Shown: piece by piece, positions 42,038 through 58,400 of the stretch
How the letters are laid out: each line of letters starts with the position of its first letter
How positions within the stretch are numbered: position 1 is the first letter of the stretch
Assembly (NCBI GenBank): GCA_963841715.1
Contig: CAWJDP010000004.1
Span: 124,001-188,000 of the forward strand
DNA length: 64,000 nt
Reading direction: 5' to 3'
DNA from: DASPWW01 sp963841715
Lineage (GTDB): Bacteria > Actinomycetota > Thermoleophilia > Solirubrobacterales > 70-9
Notes under the pieces: model-generated
Told to the model about the DNA's origin: nothing
Seen by the model: the letters and a program-made list of their open reading frames with translations, nothing else
Databases searched by the model: none
Program-made: the position numbers and the translations under genes

Positions 42038-42333
42038 CTAGCCCTCGACCGCCGCGCCCTCGAACAGCTCGATGCGATCGCCGGGCCGAGCTCGACGATC
42101 GCTTTCTTCCACGACCGCGTCGCGCCGCTGTGGAGGCCGCGGCGCTTCGGCTTCGCGTGCACCTTCGAGGTCCGCACGCCGACGACGGTGACGCCGAAGA
42201 TCTCCTCGACGGCGCGCGCAATCTGGGTCTTGTGCGCGCGCTCGTGGACGCGGAACGTGTACTTGCCGTCCGACATCAGCGCGTAGCTCTTCTCAGACAC
42301 GACCGGCTCGATGATCACGTTGCGGGGGTCCAT
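42038..42333 (-). CDS. rplW: 50S ribosomal protein L23, with a probable one-base deletion near its 3' end
   Basis: Starts MDPRNVIIEPVVSEKSYALM at ATG 42333, overlapping the rplD stop (TGATG). It has the usual TFRVHERAHKTQIARAVEEI and GVRTSKVHAKPKRRGL. After IVELGP the frame as written reads AIASSCSRARRSRARAEVTRDA and runs to 42013 into rplB. Adding one G in the GG at about 42079 gives GDRIELFEGAAVEG and a TAG at 42038-42040, the expected L23 end. Probably a sequence error. Confidence 0.9.
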
Positions 42334-42959
42334 CAGCTCTTCCCCTTGACACCGAGCCGCGTCGAGATCGCGTCGAGCGCCGGCTCCGAAACGACGATCG
42401 AGCCGGCGCCGATCACGTCGGCGACCCCAACCTCGTGCTCGGGCAGCACGAGGACGTCGGCGATGTTGCGGAAGCTCTTCAGGGCTGCGATCTCGTCCTC
42501 GCCGAGCACGACCAGCGTCGGCCGGCGCGCGTCCCACTTGTCGAGGCCGTCAGCCGCATCCGCGGTAGAAGGCTCGTCGAAGCCGGAGGCATCGAGGACG
42601 GCGATCGTGCCGCGCTCGGCGTGGACCGAGAGCGCGGCCCGCAGCGCGCGGCGCCGCGCCTTGCGGTTGACCTTGACCGTGTAGTGGCGGGGCTTCGGCC
42701 CGAACGCCGCACCGCCGCCGCGCCGGGTCGGAGAGCTGAGCGCGCCGACGCGGGCGCGGCCGAGTCCCTTCTGGCGCCAGGCCTTTGCGGTCGTCATCGA
42801 GACCTCGCCGCGGGTCTGCGCCGACGCCGTCCCGCGGCGGCGCGACGCGAGGTCGGCGCGGGCGGCCTCGTGCACGAGCGACTCATGGAACGGCTCCGAG
42901 AACACGGCGTCGGGGAGGTCGGCCTTCGTCTGCTTGCCGAGCACGGCGGCCTTAGGCAT
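42333..42959 (-). CDS. rplD: 50S ribosomal protein L4
   Basis: 208 residues. ASRRRGTASAQTRGEVSMTT and KAWRQKGLGRARVGALSSPT form the tunnel loop typical of L4, with FGPKPRHYTVKVNRKARRRA following. It overlaps rplC by 8 bases. Confidence 0.96.
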   Translation of the reverse strand: MPKAAVLGKQTKADLPDAVFSEPFHESLVHEAARADLASRRRGTASAQTRGEVSMTTAKAWRQKGLGRARVGALSSPTRRGGGAAFGPKPRHYTVKVNRKARRRALRAALSVHAERGTIAVLDASGFDEPSTADAADGLDKWDARRPTLVVLGEDEIAALKSFRNIADVLVLPEHEVGVADVIGAGSIVVSEPALDAISTRLGVKGKS

Positions 42960-43569
42960 CGGTCCTCACCTCGACGGTTGCCTTGCGCGCGCCCGGGACG
43001 GCACCCTTGACGAGCAGCAGGTTGCGCTCGGGGTCGACCTCGACGATCTCGAGCCGGCGCTGGGTGACCCGGCGGGCGCCCATCTGCCCGGGCATCCGCG
43101 TTCCGGGGAAGACGCGCGCGGGATCGGCGCTCGCACCGACCGAGCCCGGCGGGCGGACGTTGTGCGAGCCGTGGCTCACGGGGCCGCGGCTGAAGCGGTG
43201 GCGCCGGATCGTGCCCTGGAAGCCCTTCCCGATCGAGGTCGCCGAGACCTTGACCCTCTGGCCGGGCTCGAACTGCTCGACAGTGACGACGTCGCCGATG
43301 CTGTGCTCACCGTCGTCGTCGCGGAACTCGACCAGGGTCCGCAGGGGGCCCGCGTTGGCCTTCTTCAGGTGGCCGAGCTCGGCGCCGGTGAGGCGGTTCT
43401 CCTTCGTCTCGCCGAACGCGAGCTGGACGGCGCTGTAGCCGTCGCGCTCGGGATCGCGGACAGCGGTCACGGGACACGGCCCGGCCTCGATCACGGTCAC
43501 GGGGACGAGGGTGCCGTCCTCCTTGAAGACCTGGGTCATCCCGAGCTTGGTGCCGATGATTGCCGCCAT
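42952..43569 (-). CDS. rplC: 50S ribosomal protein L3
   Basis: 205 residues. MAAIIGTKLGMTQVFKEDG at the start and RHRFSRGPVSHGSHNVRPPG with FPGTRMPGQMGARRVTQRRL in the central loop near the peptidyl-transferase centre. 52 bases after rpsJ. Confidence 0.97.
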   Translation of the reverse strand: MAAIIGTKLGMTQVFKEDGTLVPVTVIEAGPCPVTAVRDPERDGYSAVQLAFGETKENRLTGAELGHLKKANAGPLRTLVEFRDDDGEHSIGDVVTVEQFEPGQRVKVSATSIGKGFQGTIRRHRFSRGPVSHGSHNVRPPGSVGASADPARVFPGTRMPGQMGARRVTQRRLEIVEVDPERNLLLVKGAVPGARKATVEVRTDA

Positions 43570-43621
43570 GCAGGGACCTCAGACCTCGGGCTTCAGACGT
43601 CGGATATCTGATGTCTTTTGT

Positions 43622-43942
43622 CTAGAGCTTGATCTCAACGTCAACTCCCGCCGGAATGGTGTCGATCCGCTGCAGCTCGTCGACCGTCTTCGGGGTCGGT
43701 TCGAGGATGTCGATCAGGCGCTTGTGGGTGCGGATCTCGAAGTGCTCGCGCGAGTCCTTGTCCTTGAACGGCGAGCGGATCACGCAGTAGACGTTCTTCT
43801 CGGTCGGCAGCGGGACCGGGCCCGACACGCTGGCACCGGTGCGCTGCGCGGTCTCGACGATCTCGCGCGCAGCCCGGTCTATGGCGTCGTGGTCGTACGC
43901 CTTGAGCCGGATTCTGATCTTTCCTGTCGCTATCGATGCCAT
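43622..43942 (-). CDS. rpsJ: 30S ribosomal protein S10
   Basis: 106 residues from ATG 43942 (MASIATGKIRIRLKAYDHDA); the upstream in-frame extension is rejected because it runs through leader repeats. GPVPLPTEKNVYCVIRSPF and EHFEIRTHKRLIDILEP are S10/NusE signatures. First gene of the S10 operon. Confidence 0.96.
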   Translation of the reverse strand: MASIATGKIRIRLKAYDHDAIDRAAREIVETAQRTGASVSGPVPLPTEKNVYCVIRSPFKDKDSREHFEIRTHKRLIDILEPTPKTVDELQRIDTIPAGVDVEIKL

Positions 43943-43974
43943 TTCAGTGCGTGTCGCAAATGCGCCCTTTCGCG

Positions 43975-44008
43975 CACTTGGGGCGCCGCCCTTGGGGGGC
44001 GCCGCCCC
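43975..44008 (-). repeat. GC-rich repeated hairpin element in the rpsJ leader
   Basis: Two near-identical copies of GGGGCGCCGCCC lie side by side between tuf and rpsJ; each can fold on the minus strand as GGGGC-GGC-GCCCC. A second small hairpin (TGCGC/GCGCA) follows toward rpsJ. No T-run, so not a clear terminator; possibly an S10 operon leader structure. Confidence 0.4.
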
Positions 44009-44096
44009 GGTCGTATGTCTCAACTCGTCTCGTTGCGGCCGGTGACCCGCGGCCGCTGAAAGGACCGACGCTGGGGCCGGCCCTTCGCTTCACTCG

Positions 44097-45281
<1,185 letters not shown>

Positions 45282-45315
45282 CTCGCTCCTTTGGTGTCTC
45301 GAATCGTTGCGTCTC

Positions 45316-45346
45316 TCGCCGTCTTACGGCGAACCGATGAAATATA
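45316..45346 (-). promoter_or_regulatory. Probable tuf promoter -10 and 5' stem-loop
   Basis: In the 86-base gap between fusA and tuf, the minus strand reads TATATT at 45341-45346, then about 9 bases on a perfect 7-base-pair stem TCGCCGT-AAG-ACGGCGA at 45316-45332. A transcript from this -10 would begin with that hairpin. The -35 is weak (TGACTT-like). Confidence 0.5.
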
Positions 45347-45367
45347 GGAAATTAGGCACGATCAAAG

Positions 45368-47482
<2,115 letters not shown>

Positions 47483-47588
47483 GTCTATTGAGCTTTTCGA
47501 GCTTCCAGTCAGTCAGTCCGGTGGGTTTACGCCTGAGGCCTCCGCGGCCGAGGGGAGAGCGATCGCGTCACGAGCGAGGTCAGGGCAT

Positions 47589-47610
47589 GAAAAAGGCCCT
47601 CACGGGCCTC
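47589..47610 (-). terminator. Intrinsic terminator inside the fusA leader (probable attenuator)
   Basis: On the minus strand AGGCCC-GTGA-GGGCCT is followed directly by a run of T. It lies about 107 bases upstream of the fusA ATG and downstream of a TGC-TATCAT -10, so it would stop fusA transcription unless an alternative fold or a ribosome prevents it. Upstream GGGCC/GGGCCC segments could form the competing stem. Confidence 0.7.
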
Positions 47611-47717
47611 TGTGCAACCGCTTGGTTGGGCCCGATTCTCCGCTTATGTCGTGCGGCTCTCCATCGAATGATTACTCGGCCCGGGACCATGCAGGCGCCA
47701 GGCACGAGCGACGCGAA

Positions 47718-47723
47718 ATGATA
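47718..47723 (-). promoter_or_regulatory. Extended -10 promoter for fusA
   Basis: Minus-strand TATCAT with TGC just before it, the extended -10 form. No good -35 is seen. It lies about 236 bases from the fusA start and next to the start of the divergent membrane-protein gene. Confidence 0.45.
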
Positions 47724-47731
47724 GCAACGGC

Positions 47732-48754
47732 ATGACGAGCGAACGACGGGGTAGGAGCGAGCGCATCCGCTCCGCCATCAGGCGCGGCCGCGAGCGCGCG
47801 GGCTCGGCGCTGAGGCGCGACCGCAAGAGCGCCGATCCGGCGGTCGAGCGCGAGCGCGAGGCGGAGCGGGCGCTCCAGCGCGAGCGCGAGGCGGAGCGGG
47901 CGCTCCAGCGCGAGCGCGAGGCGGAGCGCGAGCGGAAGCGCAGCAAGTCGAGCGCGTCGCTGGGGAGGTCGCGCAGGGAGCCGCTCGGCCCGCCGCGCAG
48001 CAAGCCGTCGCGGCGTCGCCCGCGCGGGGGCTTTCGATCGAACCGCATCTACGCCGCGATCCGACTCGCGGTCGAGACGGTCTGGGCCGGCCTGACGGAG
48101 ATCGGGCGCTTCTGGCTGCGGATCGCCGAGCGGCTCGGAAACGCCGAGCTGTGGGTTCTGCGGAAGTTCCGCCGGCCGGCGCTCGCCGTGGCCGGCGCCG
48201 TCAAGCGCGCCTACGCCTGGGCGCGGGCCGAGATCACCCCCGAGCGGACGTTCGCGGCGGTGATCGTCGCCGCCGCGGTGCTGATCGCGGTCTCGCAGTT
48301 CGTCGACTACCGCGGCGTGCGCGTCGGCGCGCCCCAATACCAGGGCGTGCAGTCCGTCGCCCCCGCCCCCGAGGTCTCCCGCCGCGTGACCGGCAGCGCC
48401 CACGCCTACGTCCTCCTCCCGGCGGCGCTGGCGGCGATCGGCGCGGCGCTGTGGTGCCTGCGCGGCAGCGGCCGGAGCGGTTGGCGCCTCGGCCAGCTCG
48501 TCGCCGCGATCGGGCTGTTCGGGATCGGGGTCAGCTTCGTCGTCGACGCCCCCAAGGGCCTGCGTGAGGGATCCGCCGGGATCGCTTTTGAGGGCGCGCA
48601 CGCGGTGCTGCTCGGCGGGTTCTGGGTCCAGCTGACGGCATCGGCGGTGCTCGTCGTCACCGGCCTGCTGCTCGCGCGCTCGGTCCGGGACCAGGCCGGC
48701 GCGGGCGCCCGGGGGCGTATCGGCTCGCGCCCCATGGCGGGGGCGCGGGCGTGA
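47732..48754 (+). CDS. Membrane protein with charged N-terminal repeats, unknown function
   Basis: 340 residues. The first ~110 are Arg/Glu-rich and include perfect repeats of EREAERALQR from a 30-base DNA repeat. Then come four predicted helices: FAAVIVAAAVLIAVSQFVDY, YVLLPAALAAIGAALWCL, GQLVAAIGLFGIGVSFVV and FWVQLTASAVLVVTGLLLA. No family recognised. Its stop overlaps the next gene as GTGA, so the two form an operon inserted, on the opposite strand, between rpsG and fusA. Confidence 0.75.
   Translation: MTSERRGRSERIRSAIRRGRERAGSALRRDRKSADPAVEREREAERALQREREAERALQREREAERERKRSKSSASLGRSRREPLGPPRSKPSRRRPRGGFRSNRIYAAIRLAVETVWAGLTEIGRFWLRIAERLGNAELWVLRKFRRPALAVAGAVKRAYAWARAEITPERTFAAVIVAAAVLIAVSQFVDYRGVRVGAPQYQGVQSVAPAPEVSRRVTGSAHAYVLLPAALAAIGAALWCLRGSGRSGWRLGQLVAAIGLFGIGVSFVVDAPKGLREGSAGIAFEGAHAVLLGGFWVQLTASAVLVVTGLLLARSVRDQAGAGARGRIGSRPMAGARA
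47851..47928 (+). repeat. 30-base tandem repeat, 2.6 copies
   Basis: Two identical 30-base units (47851-47880 and 47881-47910) and an 18-base partial third encode EREAERALQR in frame. The unit length is a multiple of three, so copy number can vary without breaking the gene. Confidence 0.85.
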
Positions 48755-49335
48755 GGCGCGCGAAGCGGCTCAGGGTCGAGTACCTCGCCCCACTCGCCGT
48801 CGCGGCATCCGCGATCTGCGTCGGCGCCTCGGAGCTGATGCGGATGTTCGTGTTCAAGAACGGGGACCAGGTCCTGAAGGTGATCGACGCCTCGGACCGC
48901 CACCACTACGCGCTCCTCGTCCTCGCGGTGTGCGCGATCCTGCTGCTCGTCCTCGCGATGCTGACCGGCTCGCGGCCGGCGGCGACCGGCGTCGCGATCG
49001 CCGGCGGGATCGCGCTGCTGATCTTCCTCACCGTCGATCTCCCCGACGTCAACCAGCAGGGATCGCTCGAGGACCCGTCGTTCGAGTTCTTCGCCAGCAA
49101 GGCGGAGCCGGCGGCGGGGTTCTGGTTCGCGCTCGTCGGCACCGTCGGGCTCGCGCTGTCCGGCGGCGTGCTCGCGAGCCTGCGCTCGGAGCAGCTCCGG
49201 CGCCCGCTCGACGAGATTCGCGATCGCGGCGCCGGCGGCTCTCCCCGGCCGGCGGCGGCACCGAGCGAGAGCGTCCCCGGCGACGAGGTCATCGGCGAGG
49301 AGAAACCGCCGCCGGAGCGCGAGCGGGCGCCCTAA
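48751..49335 (+). CDS. Four-helix membrane protein, unknown function
   Basis: 194 residues from GTG 48751, overlapping the previous gene by 4 bases. Helices include LAPLAVAASAICVGASELM, YALLVLAVCAILLLVLAML, VAIAGGIALLIFLTVDL and FWFALVGTVGLALSGGVLA, with an extracytoplasmic loop (DLPDVNQQGSLEDPSFEFF) and an acidic/Pro-rich tail. Loop order resembles that of its neighbour, so the two may be partners. No family recognised. Confidence 0.75.
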   Translation: MRRAKRLRVEYLAPLAVAASAICVGASELMRMFVFKNGDQVLKVIDASDRHHYALLVLAVCAILLLVLAMLTGSRPAATGVAIAGGIALLIFLTVDLPDVNQQGSLEDPSFEFFASKAEPAAGFWFALVGTVGLALSGGVLASLRSEQLRRPLDEIRDRGAGGSPRPAAAPSESVPGDEVIGEEKPPPERERAP

Positions 49336-49410
49336 GTTAGAACCTACGTGAGCGAGACGGTCGGCCGAGGACGCGGGCGGGCGACGATTCGCAGCGCCGT
49401 GAGCCCGGCT

Positions 49411-49881
49411 TCACCAGCGGTAGTGGGCGAACGCCTTGTTGGCCTGCGCCATCCGGTAGATGTCGTCCTTGCGCTTCCAGGCGTTGCCCTGCTGGTTGGT
49501 CGCGTCGAGGATCTCGTTCGCGAGCCGGTCGGCCATCGACTTCTCGCGGCGCGCGCGGGCGAACTGGACCAGCCAGCGGACGGCGAGGGTCCGCGCCCGC
49601 CGGGGCGGGACCTCGACCGGGACCTGGTAGGTGGCGCCACCGACCCGGCGCGAGCGAACCTCGAGCACGGGGGTGAGCTCCTTGATCGCCGCGTCGAGCA
49701 CCTCGACCGGCTGGCGGCCGGTGCGCTCGGCGATCAGCGCCAGCGAGTCGTAGACGATCTGCTCGGCCAGCGACTTCTTGCCGTCGGCCATGACCTTGTT
49801 CACGACCTGCTGCACGAGCCGGCTCCGGTACCTGGAGTCGGGCTCGATCGGGCGTAGCTGAGCGCGCGTTCGGCGGGGCAC
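49411..49881 (-). CDS. rpsG: 30S ribosomal protein S7
   Basis: 156 residues from GTG 49881, overlapping the rpsL TAG by one base (TAGTG). VQQVVNKVMADGKKSLAEQI and YQVPVEVPPRRARTLAVRWL are S7 signatures. fusA, which normally follows, is 1.9 kb away beyond two opposite-strand genes. Confidence 0.96.
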   Translation of the reverse strand: MPRRTRAQLRPIEPDSRYRSRLVQQVVNKVMADGKKSLAEQIVYDSLALIAERTGRQPVEVLDAAIKELTPVLEVRSRRVGGATYQVPVEVPPRRARTLAVRWLVQFARARREKSMADRLANEILDATNQQGNAWKRKDDIYRMAQANKAFAHYRW

Positions 49882-50276
49882 TATCGAGACTTGACGCCGT
49901 ACTGGGAACGGGCCTGCTTGCGGTCGGAGACCCCGGCCGCGTCCAGCGTCCCGCGGATCACCTTGTAGCGCACGCCCGGCAGATCCTTGACGCGTCCGCC
50001 ACGGACGAGCACGACCGAGTGCTCCTGGAGATTGTGGCCCTCGCCCGGGATGTAGCAGGTGACCTCCATCCCGTTCGTGAGCCGCACGCGGGCGACCTTG
50101 CGCAGCGCCGAGTTCGGCTTCTTCGGGGTCGCGGTGTAGACCCGCGTGCACACGCCGCGCCGCTGCGGTGCGGCGAGGCGGCGCTTGCGGCCCTGGCCCG
50201 ACTTCAGACCGGGGGTCGCGACCTTCTTGCGGGGCCGCACGCGGCCCTTCCGTATCAGCTGGTTCGTACTCGGCAC
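49881..50276 (-). CDS. rpsL: 30S ribosomal protein S12
   Basis: 131 residues from GTG 50276 (VPSTNQLIRKGRVRPRKKVA). TATPKKPNSALRKVARVRLT holds the lysines where streptomycin resistance arises; they are wild type here (Lys52, Lys53). CYIPGEGHNLQEHSVVLVRG is also standard. A TACTAT -10 ends only 8 bases before the GTG, so the mRNA may be leaderless. Confidence 0.96.
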   Translation of the reverse strand: MPSTNQLIRKGRVRPRKKVATPGLKSGQGRKRRLAAPQRRGVCTRVYTATPKKPNSALRKVARVRLTNGMEVTCYIPGEGHNLQEHSVVLVRGGRVKDLPGVRYKVIRGTLDAAGVSDRKQARSQYGVKSR

Positions 50277-50284
50277 GGCGGCGA

Positions 50285-50290
50285 ATAGTA
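50285..50290 (-). promoter_or_regulatory. -10 element giving a near-leaderless rpsL transcript
   Basis: Minus-strand TACTAT, preceded by TTG, with 8 bases between it and the rpsL GTG. No Shine-Dalgarno fits in the space. The -35 region is not convincing. Confidence 0.4.
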
Positions 50291-50422
50291 CAAGGCGGCT
50301 GCAAACCTTCCCGTGACTTCGTCCTCGGTCGGGCGCCTTGCTCACGCACGTTCTAGGTGCGCTCGCGTCGTCGCCCTCCCTGCGTCCTTGTCACACTCGT
50401 TTTCGCCGCCTTGGAACCCGTG

Positions 50423-50926
50423 ATGCCCGAGCAAGCAATCCGCCCCATTCTCGCCGTCGACGTCGACGGGGTGATCAGCCTGTTCGGATTCGAGGAGTCG
50501 GTCGAGGATGCGCCGGGGAAGTTCCACCTCATCGAGGGCGTTGCCCACTGCATCTCGCTCGACTCCGGCGACCGCCTGCGCCGCCTGTGCAAGTACTACG
50601 ACCTCGTCTGGGCCACCGGCTGGGAGGATCGCGCCAACGACCACCTGCCGCATATCCTCGGCCTCCCCGAGGAGCTCCCCTATCTGACCTTCGGCGGCGA
50701 CGCGCGGTTCGGGACGGCGCACTGGAAGATCGACGCGATCGACGAGTACGCGGGCGATCGCCCGGTCGCCTGGATCGACGACTGCATCGACGACAGCTGC
50801 CGCTACTGGGCCCAGGCCCGCGAGGTGCCGACGCTGCTCGTCCCGGTCGAGTCCGACCGCGGGCTCGAGGAGGCCCAGGTCGACGCGCTGATCGACTGGG
50901 TGCGCTCGGGCTTCGAGCCCGGCTAG
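50423..50926 (+). CDS. HAD-like hydrolase
   Basis: 167 residues from ATG 50423. ILAVDVDGVISLFGF holds the DxD nucleophile motif (here DVDG), YYDLVWATGWEDRANDHL the second motif region with Thr, and RPVAWIDDCIDDSCRYWAQ the Asp-Asp motif IV. The HAD fold is clear; substrate unknown. It is divergent from rpsL with nothing recognised in the gap except the rpsL promoter. Confidence 0.8.
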   Translation: MPEQAIRPILAVDVDGVISLFGFEESVEDAPGKFHLIEGVAHCISLDSGDRLRRLCKYYDLVWATGWEDRANDHLPHILGLPEELPYLTFGGDARFGTAHWKIDAIDEYAGDRPVAWIDDCIDDSCRYWAQAREVPTLLVPVESDRGLEEAQVDALIDWVRSGFEPG

Positions 50927-50960
50927 AGCCTGCCCCGAACGCTCGTTACACTGCGCACGG

Positions 50961-51266
50961 ATGGAGGGATTCTGGCCGATCTTCTTCCTTGCGGTGATCC
51001 TGAAGATCCCCGTGGCCTTCCTGCTCTACCTCGTCTGGTTCGCGATTCGGGCCGAGCCCGAGGTCGAGGAGGCGCCCGGCGGCGAGGAGCACGGCTTCAG
51101 GCGCTGGCGCTGGGAGCCGCGCGAGCCGCGCGGACCCCGTCGTGGACCGCATCAGCCGGACGCGCAGCCTCTGCCCGACTGCCCGCCGGGCGGCCGCTTC
51201 CGCGTCGTCGCGCCGCCCGCCCCGGTTCGCGCCTCGCGGCGCGTCCCGGTCGGCGAGCCGGACTGA
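50961..51266 (+). CDS. Small single-span membrane protein, paralogue of the 10336 gene
   Basis: 101 residues. An N-terminal helix (FWPIFFLAVILKIPVAFLLY), an acidic linker (EPEVEEAPGGEE), then FRRWRWEPREPRGPRRGPH and a Pro-rich tail. The RRWR...EPR.PRGPRRGPH module is shared with the protein at 10336-10608. Function unknown. It converges on rpoC, 38 bases apart. Confidence 0.7.
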   Translation: MEGFWPIFFLAVILKIPVAFLLYLVWFAIRAEPEVEEAPGGEEHGFRRWRWEPREPRGPRRGPHQPDAQPLPDCPPGGRFRVVAPPAPVRASRRVPVGEPD

Positions 51267-51304
51267 GCAGAACCGAGCTGGTCGCGCCCAGGGCCTAGTT
51301 GGGG

Positions 51305-55345
<4,041 letters not shown>

Positions 55346-55404
55346 CTAGTCCCTTTGGTCCTTAGCTCTGTGTTCGCGGATATCTCGGGTCGCGTCCGTC
55401 GTCG

Positions 55405-58400
55405 TCACTTCTTCTTGTCCGCGGCCTTGCCGGCCTTGCCCGTCTTGGCGCCGTTGTCGGCGCCGCCGTCGCCCTCGGCGACGACCTGCTCCTCGCGCTC
55501 GTCCGCAGCGCCGTCGCCATCGCCGTCCCCGGCGCGGACGCCGGAGAGGTCGATGCCGAGCTCCTCGGCCGCACGCAGGAGGTCGTCCTCCTCTTCCTCG
55601 AGCGCCACCGCACCGCCCTCGGAGACCAGGTTCGCGTCCAGCGACAGGCTCTGGATCTCCTTCAGCAGGACCTTGAACGACTCGGGGATCGAGGGCTCGG
55701 GGATGTTCTCGCCCTTGACGATCGACTCGTACGCCTTTACGCGGCCGACCGTGTCGTCGGACTTCACGGTCAGCATCTCCTGGAGGGTGTACGCGGCGCC
55801 GTAGGCCTCGAGCGCCCACACCTCCATCTCACCGAACCGCTGGCCGCCGAACTGCGCCTTACCGCCGAGCGGCTGCTGGGTGACGAGCGAGTACGGGCCG
55901 GTCGAGCGGGCGTGGATCTTGTCGTCGACGAGGTGGAGCAGCTTGAGGATGTACATGCTGCCGACCGTTACGCGGCCCTCGTAGGGCTCGCCGCTGCGGC
56001 CGTTGTAGAGCGTGACCGCGCCGGTGCAGCGGTTGCCCTCGCGCTCGCTGCGATCGACGCCGAGGTCGATACCGCGGGACGCGTGCTCGTTCTGCCACGC
56101 GACCAGCGCCTTGTCGACGTCCTCGACCGTCGCGCCGTCGAACACGGGGGTGGAGACGAACACGCGCCCGCCGTTCTCCTGGGCCTGCCTGTAGGCGGGC
56201 GTGCCGTCGTCGTACCAGCCGTTTGCCGCGGCCCACCCGAGGTGGGTCTCGAGGATCTGGCCGATGTTCATTCGTGACGGGACGCCGAGCGGGTTCAGGA
56301 TCACGTCGACCGGGGTGCCGTCCTCCATGAACGGCATGTCGGCCTCGGGCACGATCTTCGAGATCACGCCCTTGTTTCCGTGGCGACCGGCGAGCTTGTC
56401 GCCCTCGGCGATCTTGCGCTTCGTCGCGACGTAGACGCGAACGAGGTCGTTGACGCCCGGCGGCAGGTCGTCGCCGTCGTCGCGGTTGAAGGTGAGGACG
56501 TCGATGACGACGCCGCCTTCGCCGTGGGGCACCTTCAGCGAGGTGTCTCTAACCTCGCGCGCCTTCTCCTTGAAGATCGCGCGGATCAGCTTCTCCTCCG
56601 CGGTCAGCTCGGTCTCGCCCTTCGGCGTCACCTTTCCGACCAGCAGGTCGCCCGAGATCACCTCGGCACCGATGCGGACGATGCCGCGCTCGTCGAGGTT
56701 GCGCAGGCTCTCCTCGGAGCGGTTCGGGATATCGCGAGTGATCTCCTCGTCGCCGAGCTTCGTCGTCCGCGCATCGATCTCGTACTCCTCGATGTGGATC
56801 GAGGTCAGCTCGTCGTCCTTGACCAACCGCTCCGAGATGATGATCGCGTCCTCGAAGTTGTAGCCCTCCCAGGACATGAACGCCACGGTGCAGTTCTTGC
56901 CGAGCGCGATCTCACCGCCGGCGGTCGAGGAGCCGTCGGCGAGGACGTCGCCCTCGTTGACCTTGTCGCCGACCTCGACGATCGGGCGCTGGTGGATGAT
57001 CGTGCCCTGGTTCGAGCGCATGAACTTGTGCAGCTCGTACTCGTCCTTCTGCGAGCCGCGGGTGACCGTGATCCGGTCTGCGTCGACCGCGCTCACCTCG
57101 CCGTCGGCGATGGCGAGCACGACGTCGCCGGTGTCGATCGCGGCGCGGCGCTCCATCCCGGTGCCGATCAGCGGCGGCTCGGGCTTGACCAGCGGGACCG
57201 CCTGGCGCTGCATGTTCGAGCCCATCAGGGCGCGGTTCGCGTCGTCGTGCTCGAGGAACGGGATCAGCGCCGTCGCGACCGACCAGATCTGCGTCGGTGA
57301 GACGTCCATCAGGTCGACCTGCTTCGGCGGCGCCGCGACGACCTCGCCGTCGCGCGAGCGGCACAGCGCGCGCGCGCCCTTGAGGCGGTTCGTCTTCGGG
57401 TCGATCTCAGCGTTCGCCTGCGCGATCACCATCTCCTCTTCCTGCGTCGCGTCGAGGTGGACGACCTTGTCGCTGACGACGCCGTCCTCGACCACGCGGT
57501 AGGGGGTGGTGACGAAACCGTGTTCGGAGACCTCCGCGTAGGAGGACAGGGAGCCGATCAGGCCGATGTTCGGCCCCTCCGGGGTCTCGATCGGGCACAT
57601 GCGGCCGTAGTGGGTCGGGTGCACGTCGCGGACCTCGATCGGGGCGCGCTCGCGGGTCAGGCCGCCCGCGCCGAGCGCCGAGAGCCGGCGCCGGTGCGTG
57701 AGGCCGGCGAGCGAGTTCGTCTGGTCCATGAACTGCGACAGCTGCGACGAGCCGAAGAACTCCTTCAGCGCCGCGACCACGGGCCGGATGTTGATGATCG
57801 TCTGCGGCGTGATCGCGTCGACGTCCTCGGTCGTCAGCCGCTCGCGGACGACGCGCTCCATCCGGTAGAGGCCGATCCGGAACGCCTCCTGGATCAGCTC
57901 GCCGACGGTGCGTAGGCGGCGGTTGCCGAAGTGCTCGTACTCGTCGAGGTGGTCCTTGATCGGGTCCCGCGGATACGACTGCGCCTCGGCGGCGTAGTCC
58001 TTGATCGGGTTCTCCTCGTCGATCTCCTCGGGGATGCCGAGCAGCCGCGGGATCGTGACCAGCTCCTTGATCAGGGCGACGATGTCGTCCCTGGTCAGGA
58101 CGCGCGTGTCGAGGTCGACGTCGAGGTCGAGGCGGGCGTTCAGCTTGTAGCGCCCGACGCGGGTGAGGTCGTAGCGCTTCGTGTCGAAGAAAAGCTGCTC
58201 GAGCAGCTGCTTCGCGGCGTCGACCGACGGCGGCTCACCCGGGCGCTGCTTCTTGAACAGCTCGATCAGCGCGCCCTCCTCGGTCCTCGTCTGCTCGGTG
58301 TCCGCGTCGATCGTGTTGCGGATGTAGACCGAGTTGTCGAACAGCTTCAGGATCTCGTCGTCCTCGGTGAAGCCCATCGCCCGGAGCAGGATCGTGACCG

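Noticed and set aside
47644..47664. A six-residue leader peptide (MESRTT) before fusA
   Set aside because: No ribosome site and too short to judge; the longer frame through the hairpin is the better candidate.
47851..47928. Tandem 30-base repeat considered as a CRISPR fragment
   Set aside because: Units are directly abutting with no spacers and encode a regular peptide in frame.
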